Assembly (NCBI GenBank): GCA_947000775.1
Contig: CAMQGK010000008.1
Location: 153,501 to 217,500, forward strand
Direction: 5' to 3'
Source: Pterois miles
Taxonomy: Eukaryota; Chordata; Actinopteri; Perciformes; Scorpaenidae
DNA: 64,000 nt
The position numbers and the translations under genes are program-made. Under the pieces are notes generated by a model. That model saw only the letters and a program-made list of their open reading frames with translations, made no database searches and was not told where the DNA came from. Positions 29,501 to 41,500 of this stretch are shown piece after piece (positions within the stretch are counted from its first letter, which is position 1; every line of letters starts with the position of its first letter).

Positions 29501-32500
29501 GTCTCTGGTAGGGGGTCATCTCTGTCATGTCCAGTGTTACGGTCGTCATTGTCAGTCCTAAGGTCGGTCCAAACCTCAGTCAGTGTTCGCTCTGTAGGAT
29601 CCTGAGTCTGTGCATAATGTGTTTTATTGATCCAGTTGCTTAACCTGTTTTCTGTCAACCATACCTTCACACAATGTTATGGAGCTTCTGCTACTTTGTA
29701 CTTTGCTACTTAGATCTTCATACTGTAATAAAATAAGTGTTGTGTCTGTTGGTGCAGTAGTAAATGTAAAGTAAACTACTCCACCCCCTTTTGAAAAAGG
29801 ACAGCGTTTACAAAGCTTGATTCACTTTTTACCTCATCTCCTTCAACTGTGATTTTGCTAATTGTGCCTGGAGGGTAGCTAGAAGGCTGCTGTGCCTCTC
29901 TCACTTGGTCATTTGGTGGCATATGACAAAGTTCAGCGGATTTCGTCTGTATGGGGAACTTCTCTCAGGGTGAGCTCTGGGACTGTGTGCGTCATGTCAG
30001 GTCATTTTTAGCATGTGGGAGTCATTTTGTAACAAATGTTTGTCCTCCTTAAATTTAAAACAAAGATATTTAAAAAAAAACAAACAAACAAAAATGTCAT
30101 AACAGATAAAATTATTTCTCATCTGTCAGACCTGGCCTTTGGTACTCTCTTGCTGTAAAAGGCTGCATAATTTCAGACAGATCAAGAACCAACCATCACT
30201 TTATTTTAAAACTAAAATGTGCCTCCTGTCAAGGCACTGTGCTGCAGTTTATCCACCACATGATGTAGAGTCCCCCTTTACAAGTAGTGGACATATTCAA
30301 ACTAATCTCGCTCCCCCTGAGTGTGGTATTCTGTGGTATATCTACCTTCACACTCGTCCCTAATTTCTTTCATCCTCTCTCGCTCATATTTGTTTTTCTC
30401 TTCTCCTGTTTTCCTTGCAGGTGTTAGACAATGGCATCATGTTGAAAATAGAGAGGAAGTTCCTGCTTGAAGTCCCCACTGACCTCAGCGGCCTGTTGGA
30501 GCCTGTATCTGATCCTGAGGCTCGCCTAAAATTTCTAAGTAATACATTTATAGTTAATTGTAGTGTTACAGTGCTGTGCTTATGTCCTAGCATAATGAAC
30601 GTGTCTGCAAATAGGAGGAATAATGGTAATTGTTATTGCAATGGTAGTAGAAATTCTGATAAAAGCAAATGTGATGATGCTAGTAGTAGTAATAGAAATA
30701 GTGGTGGTAATATTGATGAATGTAATAGTAGTAGTCAGATAAGGACAATTGTTGTAGTAGTAGTATCAATAGACATTGGAGCAAGAGCAATGAATACTGA
30801 TGAAATACTAGTAAAGGGTATTACAAATATTGCAGTAATTACAATCCTAAAAGTGATTATTCTAGTGTTTCATGTTCTCTTAAGTATGTGAAACTGTTTG
30901 ATATATATAGTAGAAGTACTAAGTAGATTTTGTTAATTAAAAGGGGAACGTGCTGTTTATGACATTAAAAGGCTATGAGAACAGAGTTCAACATTTGGGT
31001 TTTTGAAGTGGAAAACAGGAAGTAAAGCCAGATCACATTTTTTGTCACTCCAAAACTGGCCTATTTTTCAGCGTCAGTTACTTCCTTCTGTAGTAAGGTT
31101 TTCATTGTGTTGGATTTTTCCAGGTAATCCCGGGAAGCTGCAACAGTTGGCTACTCTGCCTGTCGACTCTCCGCTGTGGGTCCAAATAGGCCAACAGGAT
31201 GAGCTGGCGGAGGCAGATCTTAAGTACGTTGGGCCACTGAGCAGAGGGAGCAGCGCTGTGCTTTTTGGGGTACAGCTCAAGGTAAACTTGACTTGAAGAT
31301 ATAAGTGGAAACTTTTCAGCTCGTTATAAACCCTAAAATTTCAATCTCAGGTGATTTGTCAATATAGCTCTGACACTGTGTTAGGAGGAGAGTGAAAGTA
31401 TTTGCAGAATGTCCATGCATTGAAAGACAATTGCTCAAAATATTGATCAAGATTGATTTAATAATAATCTTAAAGGTATAGTATGTAGGATTTGGTGGCA
31501 TCTAGTGGTGTGGTTGCAGATTGCATCAACTGAGTACCCCTCCTCTCACTCCTCCCTTTCCAAGACTGAGGTAATGTGAGCCGCCAAAACGCCATTCACC
31601 TCACTCAGAGGCCATCCTTACCGGGATCACAGTTTTTCACTCTGCTGCTCATGTTACCACAGTTTCACAAGTGTGTCAGAAAACTACGGTGGTCTGCAAG
31701 TAATGTAAAAATGTGACATTTTGATGTTGAAGTCCTTTCATACAATTTATTACATTAACTTTGTTTAACTATGCAGAACAACAAAGTGTGGCCTGATCTA
31801 ACGTGTAGTCTGTGGCATATAAATTGTTTGTGTTCCAACAGCTGATCTGCTGAGATCATGTATGGTAGATAACAATGGTGTGGACAGTATTTATATTTAT
31901 GCTGACTTTCATTGCTTTGTGGGGTGGTATCGGTGTCATCCTCAAGCTTGGGTCCTCTACCAGAGGCCTGAGTATTGCAGTTGTTGCACAGTATCTTAGC
32001 TGTTCCTAGGACTGCACTCTTCTGGACCTAGGCTTCAGATGTTGTTCCTGGGATCTGTTGGAGCCACTCTCGAGGTAACTGTCCTGAGCGCTCCCGCTAC
32101 CAAGGCGAATGACGCTGGCCTTAACCTTCCACATCAGTTCCAGCTGCTCTTTCAACCCTTTGTACTTCTCAACTTTTTTGTGTTCCTTCTTTCATATGTT
32201 GGCGTCATTAGCCTGTGGGATACCAAGGTACTTGTAGCTGTCTTGGATATCACCTATGTTGCCCTCTTGTAGGTCAACCCCTTCAGTTCTGATGAGACCC
32301 TCCGGCCACACTTGTCCAATCCAAATGACATCCCTATGTCATTGCTGTAGATCCTGGTGGTGTGGATCAGTGAGTCTATTTCTCGTTTATTCCTGGCGTA
32401 CAGCTTGATGTCATCCATGTAGAGCAGGTGGCTGATTGTTGTCCCACTACGGAATCAGTACCCCTAGTCACTCCTTGTGATAGCTGACTGAGGGGGTTCA

Positions 32501-35500
32501 GGCTTATGAAGAACAGCATTGGTGATTGTGCATCTCCAAGTGTATATGCCACACTTGATGTTGACTTTGACAATCGGCTTTGAATTGGCCTCAAGGGTTG
32601 TCTTCCACATTCCCATCAAGCTCGGGATAAAGGCCCTTAGGTTCTTGTTCCAGGCATTCCAGTATCCATGTGCGTGGCATTGAGTCGTAGGCTTTCTTAT
32701 AGTCAATCAAGGCAGTGCACAGGTTGGCACAAACATGTATTCGTTTTCCCGTCTCTCATTAAATTGCTTTCCCTCTGCATCAGCTTTTCTTTTCTTGGAC
32801 ATTTCGGATTTATTCATATTGTTTCATGACCCCATCACTCGCTAGAGCAGCGCTGCTAGAAACCAGCGATAATGAGATGCTTCAGTGCGCATGTAACAAA
32901 ATCGAGATGCATTGTGGAACATGTAGTTTAAGGACACTGCACCTCTGTAAAGCGGCATAGAATTGTATGATAAGCATAATATATTTTTTGGCCCTCGCAG
33001 GCCCCAAAAAATGAGGTGGTGGGCCGGATTTGGCCCGTGGTCCTTGAGTTTGACACATGTGGGCTAGAGAGAGACTTTTACGTTTTTACATTTCCTGAAG
33101 GCCACCGTAGTTCTCCAACTTGCTTTTGAAACTGTGGTAACATGAGCTGCTGAGTACAAAACCGTGTTACCACAAGCTGCTGTCTGACTTCCATTGCTTC
33201 TAAAGTAATGTTATTATGGTAAGGATGACCTCCAAGCGACGAGAATGGCGTTACCACGGTTTTGCACACACCAGCTCAAGTCGCGTTGGAAAGGCAGGAT
33301 TGAGCAGAGGGCTACTCAGTTGGTTGCAATCTGCAACCACACCAATAGATGCCGCTAAATCCTACACTACCTTTTTAAAGGAATGCTACACCAACAAAAT
33401 GACTATTTGTTTATCAATTATACAACATGGTCTTGAAGAAAAGACAAAATGTTTTTCTTGCATGTCTCCACAGTGAATGGAGAATCAAAAAAATACATCC
33501 TTGATGAATTGAAGTAAATGGAGTCCAGGATTAAGAACAGCAGAACTATATCAAAACCTGCATTAACTAACTCTCACACAACTAGTTTAGTATAATCCAA
33601 GTCTCATTTCTCCATTCGTATGCTCACTATTTCCCAAACACATGCATTTTTGCCAAAAGTCTTACTATTTAAATGGCCTGTTATGTTGTTTGTTTGTTTA
33701 GGTTTTTATATCATTTTGCAGATCCACAGTGCTGTTCCTTATGTATTCAAATCTCAACATTCAAATTTGGGTCAAAGTATAGCATTTTAATGCTAAAACT
33801 ACATCACAAATGCACAAATACACAAATGCTTTTTTTTCCCAAGCCTTCTAAAAACTTTTCCCATGTGAAATGCACTGTAAGACTCTGATAGGGCTCCGGT
33901 GTACAGCTAGTGTAATCGCAGCCTTTGCAATTATAAAATTGTATATTATCATATCGTGATATTATCGCAAATGCAATTAATTGTTCAGCCCTAGTCTACT
34001 CTCAGTTTCAGCTGTGCAGACTGCATTTATAGTTAAAAAGGTGTAATCAACATGAAGACCAAAGAGCTGACAATGGCAGAAAAGCAAGCAATTTCAAAGC
34101 TGAGAGAAAATGGAAATCAATCTTAGCCATTGCAGAAACACTGGCCATAGCCAGTACAACCATTTGAAATGTACTGAAGAGAAAGAAACCACTGGTGTAC
34201 TGAGTAATAGACGGCCAACCATTAGACCAAGGAAATTATCAGCAGTTGATGACAGAAATTGTGAAAGCTGTAAATAAAAATGCTAAAACAACTGTCAGTG
34301 ACATCACCACCAACCTCTAGAGGGGAAGGAGTGAAGGTATCCCAATCCACAGTTCAGAGGCTACAGATGCAAATCATCATTAGCAATAAGAATAAGTCCA
34401 GATTGGAATTTACCAAAAAAAAAACGTACAGAGACGAGACTCAAAAGTTGTGGGACAAAGTTTTATGGACTGATGAGACAAAAGTGAACCTTTACCAAAG
34501 TGATGGAAAGGCTAATGTGTAGAGAAAGAAAGGATCTGCTCATGATCCCAAACACACAAGCTCATCTGTGAAACACGATGGTAATGTAATGTAATGTCAT
34601 GGCTTGAGCATGCGTGGTTTCTCCTGGAATGGGCTCATTGATCTTCACTGATGACATAACACATGATGGTAGCAGCAAAATAAACTCAGAAGGCTACAGA
34701 AACATTTTGTCTGCCATTTTAAAGACCGATGCAACCAAACTGATTGGGAGATCCTTCATCATGCAACAAAACCAACGACCCAAAAAACAGTGTCGACAAC
34801 CAAGAAGATCATTAGGGGAAAGAAGTGGAAGGGTTTAGACTGGCCCAGTCAGTCTCTAGACTTAAACTCTACTGAGCACCATTAAGCAGCATACCAGCTA
34901 AAGAGGTGACTGAAGGCACAGACCCCCCGAATGGTGATGTTGGTGGGTTCTCTTACAAAAGATGTTGTCTTCTAAGTTGTGTAACAGATTTAGATGTAAA
35001 TACCGGTACCTGGAAATGGAAGCTTACTATACTATACTGATCACTCGTCTCATGTTCATCTTTTAATGTCACACCCAAATGTTTTCAGTATACAGCAAAA
35101 ATAGAGGAATTGGCCTCTCTGTTCCAATAGTTTTGGAGGGGACTGTATTATGTACTGTTAAGTTACTGTTATGTACAGTAACTTAGTCAACAAGCTCCCA
35201 GTGTGGAGAAATAGACAGGAATACCAGCATGGAAGCTAAGCAATGTGCTGCTGTGGACACCATGTTAGTTTGGATCCGAAAGTCACACAATAACACAAAC
35301 TAACCGACTGATGCAGCAGTAGACCAAGAACTCCCATGTTCTGCGAGGTAAAATTTCTGTTTTTGTGAATGGAGTCTTGTGGTTTTGAAGACGATATAAC
35401 AGCTTCATTCCCATCAGAAAGGGCCGTTTGACGACAAGGTAAAGCAAGGGAAAATATTCTAAATATAGTTTTAGGTGACTAAAATGCATTTTTCTGCTGT

Positions 35501-38500
35501 TTCCATCCACAGCCTCTTTACCTCGCCATTAGACAGCTGAGCAACGGGGAACTAAAGCCGTTATATTGCTCTCTTCAAAACCACCAGGCTCATAAAAGCT
35601 GTAATTGTACCTTGCAGAATGTGGGAGTATACATACAACCACCACTTAAAGAATCCAAACTAACCCTTTCAGTTATTTCCAAACTTAGCACAACTTATGT
35701 TGACTCAGCTAGTGCTAGCATTCACATTATTCACAACCTCATTGACGAGCTTACTTTGGTAAACTACGTCACTGATTTTTGCAACAGATGAGTGGGCATT
35801 GCCATTTAAGAAAAAAAAAAAAAACTGAACAGAATGCAGGTGGATGTGTCCTCTAAAACACTCCCCCCACTATCATCTCTTGCTCGCGCATGCGTGCTGC
35901 GATTCTATGCATGCGATGGTAGCGGAGAAAGTGACCTCCATTTAAATTCATAAAGGATTTACTTTGTTTTTGGATTCTCCGTTCACCATGGAGGTATGCA
36001 AGAAAAACAGTTTTCTCCAAGAATTCAAGGTAACATGCAGTGAGTAATTGGTAATACAGATGTGATTTTAAGGGTGTATTATTCCTTTAATCACCTGTAA
36101 ACACCTTGTTCTGTCTCCTCTGCAGGGTTCAGCAGTAGGTAAAGGAGTGAGCAATGGCTCCTTTAAGGGCCATCGGCTTTTCACCTGCCCCGAAGCCTGC
36201 GCCCTCTTCCTCCCGGTCAGCCACATCAGGCTCCGCCACTGGTCTCGCAGCGAAGACTCTGACACAAACGAGCGAGCCCGTGAGCGAGATCACCACCGCA
36301 GCAGCAACAATAATCACTCCAGCAACGTGCACCATGGCAACAATGGCCGCCCCAATCCTCCTCGTCAGCAGCAGCAGCACAGTCGCCACATCAGTTTCCG
36401 CCTGCATCGTCCCAGCAGCCCTCCTCAGCCCCGCGCTTTGGGCATCATCCCTCGAACAGCTGAGTCGGCACCCCTCACAGCTGAAAACCAGGTCCAGGTC
36501 CAAGGCCCTGTATCGCCTCAAACGCTTCATGTGGGCCAACGGGTGTCTTTTCCCCTGGAGGACAACGTCTATAGGGGGGAAGTGCGCTTCTGTGGTCCCC
36601 TGCCTGGTCGGTCCTCGTCTGGAACGTATGTCGGAGTCCTACTGGTCAGTACAACACAGGACACAAAAAAACCTGTAATTTTATAGTCTGATTCCTAATA
36701 AGTTTAGGGCTGTCAATCAATAAAACAGAAAAAAAAACAGAAAAACAAAATAGTTAATCGTGATTGATCACAAATTAATCACACATTTTATATGTGTTCA
36801 AAATGTACCTTAAAAGCAGATTTGTCAAGTATTCGATGCTCTTATCAACATTGGAGTGGGCAAATATGCCGCCGCAAACTCTGTGTTACAGAAATGAGTG
36901 GCATTAAAATGATTTTGCCAACTTTGACAACCATAGTTTTACAATTGCCAATTCTAGTTCTTCTTAGCTTTTGTCACCATCTTAAACAGTGACATACAAA
37001 TGCAGATATAAAAACGGTATTGGTCTACGACAAACGGTATTGGTAGAATTAGTCCCGCCCCTGCACATTAGCCACACCCCTTTCATAACTCATGAACCAT
37101 TTGTCGTAGACTCTTGTGGGAGGCATCAAATCACTCAGCAGAGAGTGCCTGTTTCATTGGTTAAGGTTTTCCACTCCTCTAGCATTTAGTCACACCCCCT
37201 TTCATAATGCAGGGAACAGTTTGTTGCAGACTCTTGTGACAGGCATCATTGCACTCATCAGAGTTTTGGTTTCATTGTGCCTCGCTGCGTGAGTCGGCGT
37301 CCCGCCATTACCACCGATGCGCAGGAATGTGCGAGAGCCCGTTCATCACTGCTTGCGGCTTTAATGTTAATATTGCTGTTTGATGGCAGTTTTTGTGCCT
37401 GTATCCCCAGCAGTCTGTGCCTTTTGATTGAACTTACTACCTGTACCTTACTTACTTACTTACCAATCAATATCAATACCAATACCTGTTCAATACCAAT
37501 CAATATTTATGTCACGATTATAGTAGCAACACGTAATTGATTAGTTGTCAACTATTATTCGATTTAACCACTAATCGCCAACTATTTCATCAATCAATCA
37601 ATTTGAATGGGAATCTTTTTTGGTTTCTTTACCTTTCTATGTAAACTGAATACCTTTGAGTTGTTGGCAAAACAAGACCTTGGAGGACGACAAGGTACGC
37701 TACACTGACTGCTGCACATTTGGTGTTTTTTTGTTTTTTTTCTTTTTACTCTGGTCATTGTGAGTTTAAAAATGTCCATCATTGGATAAACCGCTGCGCT
37801 CATCACTGTCACTGGAGAGAGGGACAAATACCACACTGGCCAACCGTCACATGCTACATATAGGCTTCAAGTGCTGCATTTAAAAATGAAAAGCAGCAGT
37901 ATACCCAATAATAGCATATGTTGTATTTCATTTATCCTGATGTTGTATAGCACTAACACCAGGATAAATTTAGTAATCTGCAAAAAGAACTGCAATAATA
38001 CCACATATTGCACTGCTGAGACAATCATTATCACTGCAGGGGAAGTTTCCTCACTGCGACAGCCCAAGTAACAACTAATCGTTAAATCGAGAAAATAAAG
38101 GAATTGGGCAAAAATTTCTTAATAACCTCTCAGCATAGACTTCTGCACTTCCTCATGGTTCTGTTTTCAGGCTTTAAAAAAAATCTAGCTCATGACAGAG
38201 CACTCTGACCAATCACAGGTCATTTCAGAGAGATCGTTCCTATTGGCTGTACTCCAGCTGGCAGGCGATGCTTGGTATTTCATTGGCGGATCTCAACATG
38301 GCTGATTGTCATAAACTTTCTCATTTTACAGCTAAACAGTACACTACAGGATGTTTCTGAAAACATTTGAGGAAAGAAATAGCATCACAATAACAGAATT
38401 TTGATTCATATTTGATCATCGCTGTCTAGTTTGACCATTTGGTCAGAGTTGACTGCGAGTGACTGACAGCTGGCTCTCCATAGATGGAAGCTGGACAGCA

Positions 38501-41500
38501 GACTCAAGATAAGCACTGGAGGACACAGAGGAACATTTTAGTGCCCGTTTTAAGTTGCAGCCCTAATCATGATTATTCGTTGATTTTAGGGCCAAAATTT
38601 TTTTATTGCACTTTCGCGTTTAAATAAACTGAGAACTGTTTTTATTTCATTTACATGTTGTGTTGTGTTGCTACATTCTTGCTAATGTACAAATCTTTGC
38701 ATCAAAATAAGGCTTAAAATAATATATGTATACTAAATAATCTGGCTGGCTGTTAGTTTATAAAGGAGGTTTCTATAAGTGGAGCTTTTTTAATATCAAT
38801 ATTGCAGTTGATCATGTTCATTTAATTGTGGGAAGCCAAAATCATTATCGCGATTGTTATTCGATTAATTGTGCAGCCCTACTTTATTCCTCATTGTGTC
38901 TATTAGAATAGTTTTCCACCAGCTTGTAGTCCCTTCTCGTTGTGGAGCAGCTCTGTCTGTAGCTTTGTGTGTGATTGTGTGATTCATTCCAGGACGTTCC
39001 TGTTGGTAATTGGGACGGGCTTTATAAAGGAGAGAAGCTCTGCCACATTCCGTCTCCCCTCTATGGACTACTGCTGCCGATCACCAAGGTCTCTGCAGGT
39101 ATGACAGCTGTTGCACAGCAAGGCCCCAGACACTCATAGTATGTTTTAAGCAGTGGAGAATGATGTTCCTCAATAGCCACACCAGAAAGTGACTTTAGTA
39201 GATGTTAAAGTCACTTTTTCAAATATTACTTGAGTAAAATTAATGTTCTGTTATTTAACGACCGGTATAAATAAAAAAAAGAGTAAAAGTTAACAAAAAG
39301 TGTTAATCTTCTTCCTGTTATTCTAAATGTTCTTAAGTATTAAGTACAAGTAAATGCTGTTAATAAAAGCAAGGATTTTGATCCTTAAATAAAGATTCAT
39401 AAAGATTTGTGAAGTTTATTCCTCTTAACATGTTCACCACCTTAAAAATGGAGACAACATTTCACTTGAAGAAAAACAAGGTCTTCTCAACATAAAGGAT
39501 TTAAAGAGCAAAATCCAGTTTTCCCGTCTCTAGGAAAGCAAGTAGCCTGTACTATGTAGCATGATCTGACATGCAGCCTGCTGGGACATGACCGGAAATC
39601 AATGTGGATTCACCAGACCTGCTTGCTTGCAATAGTAACGTGTAACAGAGATGCTTAGGGGAAATGTATTGGAGTAAAAGTACATATTTTATTTTGGAAA
39701 TGTATCGGAATTAAAATACACATTTATTTAGGAAATGTAGTGGAGTAAAAGCAACATTTGACGGGAATATAAAAACTCAAGTTAAATAGAGATTCCACCT
39801 AAAAAATACTTAAGTGCTGTAACAAAGAATTAGTGGTATTACACCACTGGTTTATGCATTAGTTGACAGCCATTTATAATCCGGGAGCTGGTAAGAGTTG
39901 TATACAATAGGGCTAGTTGTTAGGATTTATTTCTTATTCACAGCTGTGTATTTCCTACAGGGATACATCAAAATGTCATCGGTGGAAAAAGGCCTATCTG
40001 CAAAGCTATAAAAAGAGATTTCAAATTGAAAGAACAGCTGACACCAACACTTTAAGACCAAAAAGTAAACAGAAAACCTATTAGATCCTACTAATGGGAC
40101 AGTAGTGACAAATTAAAATCATAGATTTAAATGTTTTGTCGTGATCGTAAAAAATATATTTATGAGGCTGTAAAGGTGCTGCACGGAAACACAAAAACAC
40201 TTTATATGCAGGAAACTTTACCTTAGTTCACATGCAAAATAGTTATGTACCCCTACTTAACTATTTTGCATGCGAACTAGGGTTGTCAAGCAATTAGATA
40301 TTTAATCATGATTGCATGATTGTCCATAATCACAAAACAATCACACATTTTTATCTGTTCAAATGTACCTTAAAGGGAGATTTGTCAAGTAGTTAATATT
40401 CTTATCAACATGGGAGTGGGCAAATATGCTGCTTTATGCAAATGTATGTATATCTTTATTATTGGAAATCAATTAACACAAAACAATGACAAATATTGTG
40501 TGTGTGTGTGTGTATATATATGTGTATATGTATGTATGTATGTATGTATGTATACATATATAGAGAGATATATAAATAAACATAAACATGCATAACATAG
40601 AATAGTTTTTATTGACCCCCCAATGGGGGAAATTTACATGTCACAGTATATTGCGGGACAGGGGTAAAAATCAAGATAAAATTAAGAAATGTGCCGAAAA
40701 AAATGCAATGTTAAAAATACAGTTGTAATTAAGTAAAAATAATAAGTAATAAATATTTACACTATGTACACATTTACAAAATAAACGTAATAAAATAAAT
40801 ATTTACAATAATGTAAATTTATTCATACATACACTTATTATAATACATATACATATGTATGTATGTATGTATGTATGTATAACCCTCACAGGCATTAAAA
40901 ATAAGGTCAAATCATAACATGGCAAACTGCAGCCCAACAGGCAACAACAGCTGTCAGTGTGCTGACTTGACTATGACTTGTCCCAGACTGCATGTGATTA
41001 TCAAGTGGGCTTCCATAGAACCCGGTTTTGTTCATGTAACTTGAGGTCAGAGGTTAAGGGACCTGTTTGAAAATGACCATACCAATTTTTCCTCAAGTTC
41101 CTAAAGTTTGGAGCGTTATTTAACCTCCTTCACAAAGTAGTAGTAGTATGACATGGTTGGTACCAATGGATTCCTTAGGTTTTCTAGTTTCATATGATAC
41201 CTGTATCTTCACTCTAGCTTTAAAACTGAGCCCGCTACAATTTAGAAATGACAGGTATCATTAAAAAATTAGTGGCGTTATCTTTGACAGCCCTAGTGCA
41301 AACATATCATTCAACATCTAACTCTTATTCCATTTTGTCCTCAGAGCCGAAACCCCACCGTCACAACCCTCTTCACCAACTTACCAAGTCTATCCTGAAG
41401 GCAGCGCCGCCACCTGTCATTAAACCACGTCCTATGTCACCCACTGTCACTTCTCCCAAGGTGGCCCTGATGCCCCCCACCAAACTAGCACTTAAACCCC

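Larger units (their letters stand above)
25057..30420 (+). other. cyldl intron after coding exon 1 (5.4 kb), transposon-filled
   Basis: Bases 25057-25720 are AT-rich with nothing recognised except a small imperfect internal repeat at 25585-25680 (aaatcctagttta / atccttagttagg). The elements from 25727 to about 29700 are listed separately. Bases 26550-27050 include two reversed polypurine-tract-like runs (attccccttttgacat at about 26780 and atcccccttttgatat at about 26945) that may belong to the retroviral relic. Bases 29710-30420 show no recognised feature beyond the splice acceptor. Confidence 0.6.
24886..31281 (+). other. cyldl: cyldl coding exons 1-3: N-terminus and start of CAP-Gly 1
   Basis: Exons 24886-25056, 30421-30538 and 31124-31281. 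Exon 1 begins MSGTHEQTRKRRPPK, a basic stretch unlike the start of human CYLD. Exon 2 ends phase 1 at a weak donor (A/GTAATA). Exon 3 carries LKYVGPLSRGSSAVLFGVQLK, which matches the strand pattern of the first CAP-Gly module. The long intron between exons 1 and 2 (5.4 kb) is full of mobile elements. Confidence 0.85.
31465..33385. mobile_element. fold-back element with long inverted arms, interrupted by other repeats
   Basis: The left arm (31465-31720: atgtaggatttggtggcatc, tggttgcagattgca, ctcatgttaccacagtttca) is mirrored by the right arm (33090-33385: tgtggtaacatgagctgctg, tgcaatctgcaaccacacca, gccgctaaatcctacactac). The arms are over 200 bp and diverged. Between them sit a reversed LINE reverse-transcriptase fragment (31925-32720) and an apparent hAT fragment (32760-33065). 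Confidence 0.65.

Noticed and set aside
36129..36686. Long open frames in the other + frame and on the minus strand over cyldl exon 4
   Set aside because: The exon is GC-rich and low in complexity (His/Gln/Ser repeats), which leaves alternative frames open by chance. Only the frame joining both CAP-Gly halves fits the family and the splice phases.
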